Below, piece after piece: positions 43,840 through 56,294 of a DNA stretch of 64,000 bases. The notes beneath the pieces were generated by a model. The model worked only from the letters and a program-made list of their open reading frames with translations, made no database searches and was not told the DNA's origin. Source of the DNA: Sipunculus nudus (taxonomy: Eukaryota > Annelida > Sipuncula > Golfingiida > Sipunculidae); contig CM049313.1 in the NCBI GenBank assembly GCA_026874595.1, forward strand, positions 67,570,659-67,634,658, given 5' to 3'. The stretch's first letter is position 1. Each line of letters opens with the position of its first letter. The position numbers and the translations under genes are program-made.

Positions 43840-45110
43840 GGTAGCTGCCCAACTTGGCAGGTTAGGAAAAAAAGTCAGTGTCTAACCCTGATATGTTTGT
43901 AGGGGATTCCTACTTTACTATAGTGTATCCCACTGAGGCGCACCATCAGTTTTTGGCTTTTCTTATCTTAGAAATCTATTTATTTTGAAAAATTACCTGT
44001 AAATCAACCAGGTACTTGAGTAATTATTTACGTGGAAAACACCACCATACTGTGCAAAGAATTTGAGTAAACAATTAATTTAATATATGAGAAAACAGTC
44101 TATTCCTCTCACAACATTGACTGAAGTGACAGGGACAAGGACACTTTTTGACAGATGTTGATTGGACTTGGATATGATGAAACACATCATCAGCTAAACA
44201 ACATCACCCTGGGGTGTTTCTTGATGAGGGAAGGTCTCGAAAGTAGCCAAGTATACATTTAACAAGTCTATAATTTTTCATTTTCCATTACTGGAAAGCA
44301 CATAATTTTCTGTCATTGTAACATAACTGACAGAAATATCAGAATGTCCTAATTACTGCCAAAAACAGATGGGTGCCCCTTGGTGGAACAAAACAATAGC
44401 TTCAAAGAGCTCTAAGAGAAGTTTATAAATTTGTCTGATGTAGCTACCAACCCTGTCAGTCATCTGAATGTTACATGTTACAGTGATCCTCATTGTGTCA
44501 AAGTAAAAGGGACTTACAGCAAAAATGAGACTTCCCCCGAGGTTCGACACAAGTGGGATTTATATGGTAATAATTAATAATCTGATCATGAAACTTCTAA
44601 AATCAGGTAATTCAGTTTTAGTGATCTCAACACAATGAGGCTTTACTGTAATGGCACACTGATAAATTCATGCATCACATACAGATATATAATGCCATCT
44701 CTTTTTATTGTTAATTGTCAATTATTAAAGAAGATATAACATTTTAAGTAATATTACAATTATTATTTTCCAATTTGGCATAATGTTTCTCAGCCATATT
44801 ATTATCATGACTTAACAAGAAGTGTTTGAATTTATATATCAATAGTCATGGCCTGCATATTCTATTCATAGTAGTATAAAGATATATAGTATATTTTTTG
44901 CATTAACTGCATAGATTTTATATAATTCTAAGTTTAAAATAAAACTGTTCATTAAGGTAGCTCTTTGGCCAAAATGTCTAAACAATAAATAAATTTCTTC
45001 AATTCAAAACAATAAGTCCACCAAGCTGCTATTTACCAAACTTGTCTACCAAAATGGTACCTAAGTCTGCCTATGAGGGCCAGAATTTAAACGCTCCCCT
45101 GCAAGGGGCA
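43840..45110. other. Sequence upstream of the AGTPBP1 start exon, nothing recognised
   Basis: AT-rich, with no convincing coding stretch. The minus-strand frames at 43565-43834 and 44353-44550 have no family resemblance that I can see. Confidence 0.45.
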
Positions 45111-46074
45111 ATTATAAATAGATGCCATACCGGGTAGTGCTAATTGCCATTATGTATGATGTTTGGAACATTTTCAAACAATTCATCATGAATCAGGAAT
45201 ACCTTGTTAGAATACCCGATCAAAGCCCCAGGCACCTGTATGCCATCTCACCATGTCAAGAAACACCAGGATTGTACCTTGTTGCTGCTTGCAACATGTT
45301 ATCATACAGTACAGTTTCAAAGGCCCTAGCTCCCTGCGGTTACAACAGAAGGGGATACCCCACTGATTCAACTCCAGGCAGTCACACTCTGAACTCATTT
45401 ACCTGAATTATAAATGCACCAGCCACACCATTCAGTCATTAGTCACATCACACCTGACAGGTCTATAATGTTAAGTGATGATTCATTAATAACAAACATT
45501 ATATATTTATATATCTAGAGCTCAGCTCAGTTGGGCCATACTGGTCCATAAAAACTTCAAAACTAAGGGCAGCTGACCTGACCTTCCAATTAACTTTTAT
45601 AATCTGCAGAAATCACAGCATACAAAGTGCCATATGTAGCTTTTAGCAGATCTTTACATTAATATCAATACACTGGCCAAAATAAAAATGCAAAATTTAC
45701 AAATTCACAAGTCAAAATACAAGTTCAAAATGAAGTGTTACTCAACTGAGTATGTCCATCAAATAATCAATATATATATATATATATAATATTTAAATGT
45801 ACTATGATGTAAAAATACTATAAAAGAGTCTAATGGGATAAATTAATCTAACATTAATTTTCTACAAATGGAAGGGGATCAGGCAGATACTCCCTAATAA
45901 ACAGCTTAAATCTGTTTGAGAACTGGTCCTGTGCTTGTCAGTTATTATTATCTATAGTTAGTTATGCAGTGATGATCACATCATATTAATTTGAGGCCTG
46001 AGAAATATGTCAGACTGTCTATGAAAATCATCCTGAATTTTTATGACATTCCTACTGGCTGTTTTACTCACAAA

Positions 46075-46262
46075 CGCCTTTCAGAGGTTCCTCTCCATAT
46101 CCTTGGTTGAATGACCTAGCAATGGGGATGAGTTCACATTCAGGGCTCACAGGTGCAGTAGTCACCTGGCCTGGTCAACACTGGTAATAAAATGAGTTGA
46201 AGTGTGTGATACAGCCCTGTCACGTAGTCTGAAACTAAATGTAATTCTCCTGATGTAAATAT
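46075..46262 (+). mobile_element. SINE-like fragment, opposite orientation to 28360-28690
   Basis: CGCCTTTCAGAGGTTCCTCT, GTAGTCACCTGGCC, GGTAATAAAATGAG and CAGCCCTGTCACGTAGTCTG follow the order of the minus-strand body at 28.4-28.55 kb. The tRNA-like head is missing. Confidence 0.6.
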
Positions 46263-47126
46263 ATTTAAAGGTAGGCTGGTGTTGTTCATTGTGTTTAAAG
46301 TCAAGGACAGCAATACAATGATGTCCTGGGTGTCTTTCAAAATAAATTCAATTAACTTTAAAAAGTTTCCAGGAATAACAAAGATTTACCTAACATTCCA
46401 AGGCACCATCTTTGAACATTATCTTCCCCACAGGGTTTGCATATCAGATGTTTTTTTAATTACCTCTGTAGCAATAGTTACTTTTAAAAAATAAACAGAC
46501 TGTATGTGCCCTAAATCTACTTTAAACATTCACATTCCTGGTGGGCCATCCAACTGATACAGAATCAAAAATGGCTGTGACAATCACAGGAAGAGCTAGT
46601 TATTTTTTTTTACTTGCTGAAAAGACCTTGCATCCATTTTGGTAATTTTAACTTATTTTACTTTTTTCTGAAAAAGTCAGAAAAGAATGAATTGAGAATT
46701 AAATCAAAGGTAAAGAATAAATCACTGAACTGATTCTAAGGTCTCTATTTCAAAAGATATAATCAAATACAAAGCTAGTAATAGAGAAGCATATTTCAAG
46801 TGAACTTTTGTTTATTATAATATTTTACAGACTTAATGGTTATTTACATGTAAGATAATCACATATATCATACTGAGGCTATAACAGCATGATCTTATGA
46901 GATAAAAAAGAAGGAATTTGCATTTGAAAAGAACTCAACAAGTACAAAACATTACATCACAGAAAAATGTTTACTTTCTGTGGACTGTGGTTTTCTTTTA
47001 GTCACGAGGGTTTCAAATCTGTGATAATCACGAAAAGAAAAATATTGTAAAAATAAATCCTTCATGATCAATAGTAGGAGACCCCATAGTTGGAAGCAAG
47101 ACAAAAGGAAAAAGATTGCTACTATT

Positions 47127-47955
47127 AACTAGAATAAGGGTGGTAGACAAGCAACTACATATATCCACCGAACTGAGAGTAGGACAGGTGAAGAGAGGCA
47201 TGGATTGAGTGGCAAGGGGAAATAGACTATAGAGTAAGATGTGTTGCATACAAGCATTGATGTCTGCCACGTAAACATGATTGAAGGTGGCGGCACCTGT
47301 TATCTAAAAGAGAAACCTACCGAGATGTATACATATGCAAAATTTCAGGTGGATAAGTCAAACCACTGCTGAGATATGAGTAATTTTTATCCTATGCAGA
47401 TGAACAGATGGATATCATGCAAAAAATGTATCACGTTTTGCCACCAAATATGTACCAGCTGTAGAGCCATGTAAGGACTATATTCTTGAAAAATTTCAGG
47501 GTGATACATCAAACAAGTCTTGAGATATTAGCATGGATGCCTGCAGGGTAGACCTGAACATAGGTGGCGCCACCTCCTTATAAATACAAGAAAGCTATCC
47601 AAGATGTATTCACATGAAAAATTTAAGACAGATAAGTCAAACCCATCCGAAGTGATTTTATCCCATGGCAGACAAACAAACAGATGCTGTGCAAAAATGT
47701 TGCAGGTTTGCGTATGATAAAGAGCTATGTGAGATCACAAAATTTTAGGATGATACATCAAACCTGTCCTGAGATATTAGCATGGATGTCTGCAGTGAGA
47801 GTACGAATGTAGGTTGGCGCACCCTTCATAAAATCTGAAAGCTATCCGAGTGTATACACATGCAAAAATCAGGTGGATAAGTCCAACCACTGCACAGATA
47901 TGAGTGAATTTAACCTAAGGCAGCCAAACAGATGAATGCTGTGCAGTCTGGTGAC
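47127..47955 (+). mobile_element. GTATCCGC-type element, truncated at the 3' end
   Basis: The left end AACTAGAATAAGGGTGG matches 12803 and 35796. Diverged half-units follow, with one exact GGTGGCGCCACC (47563) and decayed forms at about 47286, 47435 and 47813. It stops in a half-unit at about 47950. Confidence 0.7.
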
Positions 47956-47999
47956 CCAATGTGATTAATAATTAATATAAATGTACCTTATGATAATAA

Positions 48000-50600
48000 T
48001 GGTGACCTCTACCTTCTTTCAATCTGACAGAAGAATTTAATTAGAACAAGAAGAATAAAAGAATTGCTCTATTTAAAATCAAAGCTTTGTATAAATATTA
48101 ATAAGTTAATATACCATTCCTACTTTATCAATCAGTGCACAGCATTTTTAGCCTCTTAGATATATTTTATCTGACTCCTGGCTATAAATAACCTGTTTCT
48201 ACTTGTTAAGGTGACCTGACCTCCAAAAGTTGCAACCTATATTCAAAATACCTGCCAAGTCCTAATCAGCTAATCAGTATAAAGTACGTCTTCATTGTTC
48301 CTGGGAGGTATACACTGTAATGACTGAGAGGGATATCTGTGGCCTGTAACTTACCTTGGTAGGCATGTACACGCATGTTTATGAATAATTAGGCAATAAA
48401 TGGTCGGGTGTCTTAACTGTCTAAAAGTGGCCTATTCTGATATCTGACTTTTTTCGTAAAGAGTATAGACATGAAAAAGGCAACCCAAATGCACACAGGC
48501 TGTTCATTTTAGTTATATCCAATTGTTTATAACGTTGGGGCCCAACCAAAATAATCTAAATGCATTCAACACTGACATCCGGCCACAAGTCAGATGAACC
48601 GAGTTTTGCAAAGGGTGTTCTGCTAAGTTTAAGTTACCTGTTTAAAAACATCCTTGCATATACAACCAACCATATTAGGTTATTGTTTTTTTTTCTGGCA
48701 TATGTACTGCATTTGCTAACTAACAGTTGTTAGTCTGTAGAGAGTCCTCATAAGAATTTTTTTTTTTAACGGAAATGACTCACAATTCATTTATGTATTT
48801 AAGAAGTCAAAAGCAGAGTAAGATAGAAATCACAAGTTCTGCAGAAAATGTAGGCGAATGGCTTGCTTTAATGGGAAACCTGTTGATGTGTTAAAGACAA
48901 AGTATACAATAAATAAATTAAATTTTGGACTAGTGGATATCATACAGTGTTGGAAGTCACTTCCTTGATCATAATCGATCATCAACAGCTGTCATGTCAT
49001 GGCATGTGTAACACGTCATGATAAAACAAACTGTTTCCTAAAATAGTTAAAGGTGCTTATTCACCTTACTTTTGATAAAGAATTTATGTGATTTATGGCT
49101 TCCTCTGTGTAAACATTAATGTCTTAAAAATTAGGGTCTTTGGCTTTCTGCCACTTCAGCTAAGTTGAGCTAACATTTTGTATCACAAACAGACTGTTCA
49201 TTTTCTCAGATGTAAAATTAAATATTTCACCCCAATTCTTTGCCACTGAGGAATGCCAGCCAGGTGCTAGCCACCTGCAGCAAAGAAAGGTCTTATAGTA
49301 ATACCTTTAACAGATGACTGTTTTGTCTCCTCTCAATATATAGAGCAAAGTGGTGCTAGTACAAAATAAAATAATATTTTCCGGTATAGGGAGCTTTATT
49401 ATCAGTTTACAGCTGTAGTGACATTAAAACTTTTACCATGGTATAAGTAGCTTTTTTAACACAATTGCAACATATTGGCAACAGGAAGTGTATTTCATTT
49501 CAATTACTGTGTTTTTGGACCAAGAAGACATGGAGAACTTATACATATAGTCATTTGTAGCAGCAACACTGCATTGAGTACAACTCATACTTTATTAATT
49601 AAGAATATATACACTTAATTAAACTTTTATGCAATTTATGCAATTAGATTGCTATAACTGATGCTTGTCTTCATAAAGTGGGACACCTTGATTTATTTTA
49701 ATTTATAGGTTTACAGATCCATTGCATCTTCCTTTACTGCCTGTACCGCCTAACATCAAGACTTAGGATTACAACATTTTAACACCAATAAGTATTATTA
49801 TTTCATGGCTTCGAAAGCAACTAAAATTAAGCTTGGATTAGCATTTTTAAACATTTACAACAGAGGCATATCAGGAAGTTAAGTAGGGATTGAGAAGAAG
49901 TCCTATGGGTGCACTTGAATACCACACTGGGAGCCTCACAGACTCGAGGGACTGAGAGCCAGAATTTTGTTACATTTTGTTTGAAACCGGCCAAGCTGTG
50001 AAGTGTGATGCGCTGGCACAGAAAATAGACACCTGTTGACACTGGTTACAAGGGGTTTCGGTGGTGTGTAGTCAGAGGCTTATATTGTAGAAACTCTCAC
50101 TGTATGGCTATCGCACTATATATATATATATAGCAGGGCCTAATAATATTGAGTCCAATTATTTCGGGCTAGCCAGGTGCTGGCTTCATAATTGATATTT
50201 GCTGGAGCACCTGGCGGAGTTGATGACAGTTAATTTTTTCAAAATAAGCTTATCAACTTTCGAAATAAATATCTCCAAAATGTGATGAAATGCTATGATA
50301 ATATATTCTTGTAAAAACAATTTGTGTTTTATATTTTTTTGGGAAGAAATATGCAATGCTACAAAGTTGCCGTGTTAAAAAAGGCAACAAATGACAGACG
50401 AAAAAGATGGGACTGAAAACATCATGATGCCCCCCCCCCCCCCCCCAATTGAAATGGGATTGACAAATATGTACAAGTAAAACTAATATACTCTATCCCA
50501 GTACCCAAGTCCACATGCATGTTCTTTTCCAGGATAATTATCCATACATATGAAGCAGTGTAAACCTTTTTTGTTCAAAGGTAACAGGGGAGCAATTCTG
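48000..50600. other. Nothing recognised apart from a short (AT)n and a C run
   Basis: AT-rich; (AT)n at about 50117-50132 and a 15-base C run at about 50432. The minus-strand frame 49827-50042 has several Cys codons but matches no family I know. Confidence 0.45.
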
Positions 50601-50632
50601 CAGATTGCTTAGGTAAAAAATAATGACTTACC

Positions 50633-51080
50633 TTGCTTTGATCTTGTTTGAGACAAATAATCCAAAATATAACAAAACAGGAAATGTTCAGCATTTACAA
50701 CTTTTTCATGCCAGAGAACTGATAAAAAAAAAAGCCAGTCACACTAATGCGTGACTGATCACTGTGACATCTTTGTGACATGACGTCACTGTAGTCAAAC
50801 AAACACCACACACAGCCATGGAAAGTGTACCATGGAGGAATATACTGTCCGTTTGTCGTGGTCACGAGTTGACATACCTTACACAAGTTACATCCATACA
50901 ACGTCGTGGACGAGTGAACCAGTAATGTATCTGCAGGCGCCCGCTCAAACTAGGAGCGGAATGACCAAAAACAAGGCTTATCTGGTGCACAAAATAAACA
51001 AAAATGATCAAATATGCCTTTAATAAATATCATAAAACACACTACTTGAGTGTGTACTTCGAAACTCCCGTGAATCCTCG
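50633..51080 (-). promoter_or_regulatory. Candidate AGTPBP1 5'UTR exon and promoter, option A
   Basis: On the minus strand a strong donor AAG|gtaagt lies at 50633/50632. About 150 bp upstream is a perfect CRE-type TGACGTCA (50781-50788), and further upstream (50880-50960) the DNA is richer in CpG than its surroundings. This could supply the non-coding exon that the first coding exon (acceptor at 43368) needs. No transcript evidence is available, so it is a proposal only. Confidence 0.3.
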
Positions 51081-52769
51081 ATCATTGTAGACATAAACGG
51101 AGGACCCGTATATGGGGACTTAGCAAAACAAGTGACACGATAATATGCTAGACAACTCTTGTATTCTAAGTAATTATCATAAATACTGCGTTATATGAAG
51201 ATGTTTTTAGCCGCCAAAATGTCATATATCATTTGGTTTTTCCTTCGCAGTAAGTTATCTAGTCTGAACGGTTCAAAATTTTCTGTTTTTCCTTTCATCA
51301 TGCGCGATCCTGGTTTGGGGTCGCTCTGCAGATACTTTTCGTTACGTAGCGTGCATGACTGAGTCGGGGCCAGTCTCAGTCATGGTACAAGACAAACTGT
51401 CCAGCAGTGCCGGGAAGATGGTATCCATGGTCCATCAGCATTAATAATGCAAAATAGTTGCCTTTTACATGATATATTACTAGTATACTACTTTACACAA
51501 AATTGGCAGAACATCAGTTTATCTACTTTAAGCCAAAGTGGCAAAGGGAATTTTTTTAAAATTATTAAAATAATTATCATGAAAAAACATGCAGGCAAGG
51601 GTTTGGGGATTGACTATACTATAGTTAACAGAAAATACAAAAAATATTAAACACTAAAAAAGTCATGGCTCATGCATTTAATTTTTTAAATCTGGATGGA
51701 CTGAGATTAAAAGCAAGGAAAAACTTATATATACACCTATCATTATATAATTAATAGCTAATATATCACTGAACAAAGAGTGGATCTAATCAAAGAATAC
51801 CTTTCTCTGATCTAATCATTACGGGTCTACAATGATCATAAAAGTCAAACGTAACATCGATAATGAACGGACTGCTCTGCAGAACCACTGCAGTGCAGTG
51901 AGTCTGTAACTTGGCGTCGAATCGATCAACCAAAAAAATATTGCCTCATCAATTCCCAAATATCAAGAGTTAGCTATACAAGTAGATTTACCTGTGACAT
52001 ATTACAACATCTGATCAGGCTGCAGGGGACCGCAGGTTACGTTTGAACCACCTGTTTCTACCTGCCCGCCACCTCCAGCCGTTCCCTGGCATCCATGTAA
52101 ACAATTTGAAATATGGCGTGGTTTCCGCTTCTTGGCAAGTAGTTCAACTGGAGCTCACTAGATGGCAGTATGACCAGATTAAAATCGGTTGAACAAATTA
52201 CTATGTAAGCGTGCAAATTTTTTATCTGTTTACTATGTTTCTTCTTTTTCAACAAATGAAACTTTATTAACAGATTTCCGGAAATGGATAAGGCCACATA
52301 CAAATAATGTTATTCTGGGATCCCAAAAATACGATGCCAGCTAGCGATTTTTATTTTCCCGTCGAGACACAATTAATGCGTTGAAGTTTGCCAGCTTGCC
52401 AAAGAAATACAAAAAAAAATGTCTTCATTTGTTGAGCAGGTATATATGATCAACAGAAAATGTGGTCCATTTTCTATACCTGTAAGACTTCTAACAGGGA
52501 ATTGGAGCCGTTTAAATCAGCAACTTCTTTCAGGGAATTTGAGCAGTTCAAATCAGCAACAATAGGCTAGGCCTACCATATAAAAATTTAGCCTTCTTAA
52601 AAATTTGGAAAAAAGAATCAATGAAAAATGGGAACGGCAAGTCGGTAGAACAATGTTCATTTGTATGGCCTAAAGGAATCTTACTGGTCTGGTGGCTTTA
52701 GGTCCTGAAAAGACGTTGGACACCGCGCGCGGATATTAAGATCTATAAATATTGGGCCCCCAATGTATT

Positions 52770-53240
52770 GAGGAATGAAAGTTTCACACAGTCTAAAAGA
52801 AAATGCTGTTAAATGGTTCACTTCATATCTGTCGGACAGAACGCAATTTGTAATTGTAAAGGTTGTAGCTCAGATCGGAATGAAATGTTAGTGGTGTACC
52901 ACATGGTTTACCCATTAGCCCCCTGATGGTTTAATATATGTCAGTGGCAGTCGTGAATTACATGTAAATTACTGCTGAAAAAAGAGAAGTATATCTGGTT
53001 TAAATCTTAAATGTTAAATGTGATGCTTAAAATATAACATGTCCTGAATGGGTAAAGTACATGGAACAAACTGTCGATAAAAACTCTGTAAAGTCTGAAA
53101 TTGTCACTGTCAATGATGCATGTGTTCTATATAGAAATGTAAAATTGCCTAGACCGTAAGAACTAAGAAAATGTTATGTCCAGCACTCATTCAATGTCAT
53201 TTTGATTATTTTTGTAGCAGCTGATAAACCCATATGTATA
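52770..53240 (+). pseudogene. Decayed non-LTR retrotransposon reverse transcriptase fragment
   Basis: Three pieces of a LINE reverse transcriptase (Jockey/CR1-like style) occur in order on the plus strand but in different frames. ENAVKWFTSYLSDRTQFVIV lies at about 52801, VSGVPHGLPISPLM at about 52890-52931 (compare the usual GVPQGSxLxPLLF), and LCPALIQCHFDYF at about 53175-53213 (compare the usual YxxxLxxxxYC motif near the RT end). The FADD active-site region cannot be read. There are at least two frameshifts and several stops, so it is dead. Confidence 0.75.
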
Positions 53241-53549
53241 CCTTTCATTAACAAAAACATTAAGAAAGAAATGAAAAACATGTAAAAAAAAAAAGGGATT
53301 AAATATGTTCTAGACAAAGACACAAAATTCCATTTAGGGTGTTCCAGGATTTAGGATAGCTAATTGTATCGAAAACAGAGTTGCTTACCGGGTATATATA
53401 ATTATGGGCACCGGTAGCTTTAATTGGCTTATCTGCATATCCAGTTTAGAAAATGTAATGTAAACTACTATTAATCATGCAACAAGGAATAGCTGTGTTT
53501 CCGGTATAATCATCTTCATATTTATTCGTTATACATGATTATAACTAAT

Positions 53550-53745
53550 CTAGGCACTCTCCATGGCTCAGGTGGTGGCGTTCGGTTGTGTCTAGAAGTG
53601 GACGAAACCGGAAAACCCAAAGATAATCACCGACCACGTGAATGTGCCACTACAACCCACTTTCATGGCCATGCCGGGAATCGAACCCGGTGGAGAGAGA
53701 GCCGAGCGTTTTACCCCTTAATTGACTGTCCAGACTATTAAAGCT
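53550..53745 (-). mobile_element. tRNA-derived SINE
   Basis: On the minus strand a T-arm with perfect 5-bp stem, CCGGGTTCGATTCCCGG (53675-53691), sits at the end of a tRNA-like head. A body follows with GTGATTATCTTTGGGTTTTC and CGGTTTCGTCC. The head contains GCTCGGCTCTCTCTCCACC rather than a normal anticodon arm. The central part resembles conserved SINE domains that I recall from invertebrates. The plus strand also has an A-box-like word (TGGCTCAGGTGG at 53562), so a second head in opposite orientation is possible. Confidence 0.65.
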
Positions 53746-53801
53746 TTGAATAGTTAAACCTCTTATATAAAGAATAGCCACAATAAATCTAATTTTTAAT
53801 G

Positions 53802-53804
<3 letters not shown>

Positions 53805-53871
<67 letters not shown>
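53805..53871. repeat. (AT)n microsatellite, about 66 bp
   Basis: Uninterrupted TA dinucleotides. The Tyr-Ile repeats at the end of the minus-strand frame 53789-54184 come from it. Confidence 0.97.
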
Positions 53872-53874
<3 letters not shown>

Positions 53875-54237
53875 TGGTTATAAAATAGTTGTCCAAACTG
53901 TGATTTCTCTCCCGCGCCTGCGAGTCATCCCCCACTCTTGATGATTGATTGACACCACTGGTACAAAAACAGGTATATAATAAAACGTATACAATAACGG
54001 GTATGTAAATATAAATACACGCTGTGGTGGATGAATGTCTGTGGTAATATATCGTCAAAGGGTGGCTGCGGCACAAGGAAATCAAAACTGATTCATGAAA
54101 TAACAAAACAACAATTAGAAAAATATTATTTGATCTGTTTGTGCGCGTTGTCGGGACCGCATCTGTCATATATATAATAAACAATTATAATAAAACTTGG
54201 GAAGACAATAATAACATATTAACTACGTCCATGCGGT

Positions 54238-54261
54238 TCTCTCTCTCTCTCTCTCTCTCTC
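54238..54261. repeat. (CT)n microsatellite
   Basis: Twelve CT units, perfect. Confidence 0.95.
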
Positions 54262-54306
54262 AAGAATTAGTTTCGAAAATATTAAAAAGGCGGTAAATAA
54301 TATTAC

Positions 54307-54660
54307 CTGAATTCCTCATACCGTACGTACCATGTACCAGGATTCTTTGAGCAAAACAAAACAGCCACACGGCAGCAGTCCCCTATACCTAGCTTACAAC
54401 TCAGCCCAGCGCAGCAGTGGGGATAGCTGCGGCAGTCTCAACAGTGCACAAGTGATCTACAAGAAATGTTGTTGTATCTGGCAAAAACTGCGGACAGATA
54501 GGAGGAGGTTCGCTTATGCCTGACACCAAGGCCGGATGCTCCACATAGGGGGCAATGCCTGACGCGCCTGTCCGACAGACGCTGCTGACAGCCGAGCTTC
54601 AAGATCACGTGATGGCTATATGTATTTAACACAGTCCCTGACCCGTAGCTATAGCATTAA
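54307..54660 (-). promoter_or_regulatory. Candidate AGTPBP1 5'UTR exon and promoter, option B
   Basis: On the minus strand a donor TTCAG|gtaata lies at 54307/54306. Upstream is a 300-bp stretch clearly richer in G, C and CpG than the rest of the window, with an E-box CACGTG at about 54606. Short minus-strand frames are interrupted, as expected for an untranslated leader. It may belong to AGTPBP1 or to an unrelated transcript. Confidence 0.3.
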
Positions 54661-54816
54661 CAAGGGTAAAGGCCGACCCGAGCTGTTTTTTCTCTTATCT
54701 ACCTCCAAGAAATCAAAACACCACTCGCAGGCGTTCATATTTATAGTGATGATAGCCTAGCTGCTTTTCAAGAATATATATATATTTATAGCAGAGGCGA
54801 TATGTTGAATTAATCT

Positions 54817-54817
54817 C

Positions 54818-54866
<49 letters not shown>

Positions 54867-54872
54867 CTCTCT

Positions 54873-54933
<61 letters not shown>
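54817..54933. repeat. Adjoining (CT)n and (AT)n microsatellites
   Basis: About 44 bp of CT (54820-54863), then about 58 bp of AT (54876-54933). Confidence 0.97.
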
Positions 54934-54934
<1 letters not shown>

Positions 54935-55199
54935 TATAGTATATATAGTTATCTGTTTAAACGTGTTCTGTCTTGCATACAAAATTGGCACATTTTTTTT
55001 AAAATATAAAACCTTTTATCAGAATCCGTTCTTTTACTTGTTTCTGCATATTTTTATTTCAAATGAACAACCAGCTATTTATCTGTATCATCCTCAAATA
55101 AAACCAAAAAAAAAACCCTGCTTTTCTGTGAGCTATATTTACACAAAACTCGATAACAGTAGCAAATAATATCATATAGTTACCCCATTTGTAACAAAA

Positions 55200-56035
55200 C
55201 AAGTGTATTATCACATGGAAGACGACACGTTCGGAAATGCAGGTCTTTCCTAAATATAGAGGTCATGCTCAGAGTCAAAAGGTTAATACATAATTATCTC
55301 ATTAGAAGACTCTAACCCAAAAGCCGACCATGCAATCATGCATGTTCCCGGCAACGGAAGGACAAAGCGGCGCTATATCACATGGTAGCCTGTCTGACTG
55401 AAGATGTTTTTCGCTTTGTCGAGCAGCTACAGGTTGCTGTGGTCAAGACCCCAGCCCTGTGCGCTCTTTAAGCATAATTTTGAAAGCCGATAGACTTGAT
55501 GCCACCAAGCCAAGCAGAAAGCCGCGAGAGACCGCCAACGTTTTACCCTCATCGGTGAATTTACAGAAGAGCCACAACACCCACAGCCACAGAGGCAAAA
55601 GCAGCATACATTAAAGGGTTTGGTCGGGGTCTAAAAAAGCGTGATTCCGATTTAAACGTTGCTGATAGACGGCCCCTTGCCACCAGACTCTCTCCACTGA
55701 TACTCGCCTGCACGCTTCCCTGGAAATGATCTAATTCTTGTCACATCCCCACGCTCTAAGCGCACCTGACAGGTTTATTTCTCTCTTTCTTCGCCGGTTT
55801 GTGTACAAAATCAACACCGACAGGTAGATATGGTAAAGCATGGTCACCAAGGGCTTGAACACAGGCGAACAAAACATCCGAGCCTCATCAGATCGAAAAA
55901 TGGCAAAAGGAAAGACAGTAAACAACGGGACAAACCGTAAACAAGCAATGCATTTGTCTTCACGTGAAACAGACATTGTAAGTCCAGGATTGGTGTCTAC
56001 AGCTACAGAAGACGATGCTGCTCAATAACTCAAGG
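55200..56035. other. CpG-richer non-repetitive stretch, function unknown
   Basis: From about 55200 to 55760 the sequence is less AT-rich and has few repeats, and it is followed by overlapping small open frames on both strands (55840-56028 plus, 55731-55976 minus). Neither frame has a motif I recognise. It may hold a promoter or a conserved non-coding element. Confidence 0.35.
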
Positions 56036-56063
56036 TTCTTCTCCATTGTCTGCAGACTGACGG

Positions 56064-56068
<5 letters not shown>

Positions 56069-56113
<45 letters not shown>
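56069..56113. repeat. (AT)n microsatellite
   Basis: About 44 bp of perfect TA units. Confidence 0.96.
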
Positions 56114-56119
<6 letters not shown>

Positions 56120-56294
56120 GGATGTCACAGGTCGCATGTCGATATTATGGGTATACCGCTAAATATATGAAAACATTCTGTCATAGTTAAGGGTAATTAA
56201 TTACACCAACAGGTTCTTTAATTATTGATTTAAAAACATTAAAGCTGCATGATGGAATTTGTGAGCGTACTCAGTTGCACAACATCGTAGAAGG

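Noticed and set aside
50832-51023. Plus-strand frame MEEYTVRLSW... as a small gene
   Set aside because: No homology recognised, and it lies over a candidate promoter; chance frame in CpG-richer DNA.
53789-54184. Minus-strand frame of 131 codons
   Set aside because: Its last quarter is the (AT)n microsatellite, and the rest has no recognisable domain.
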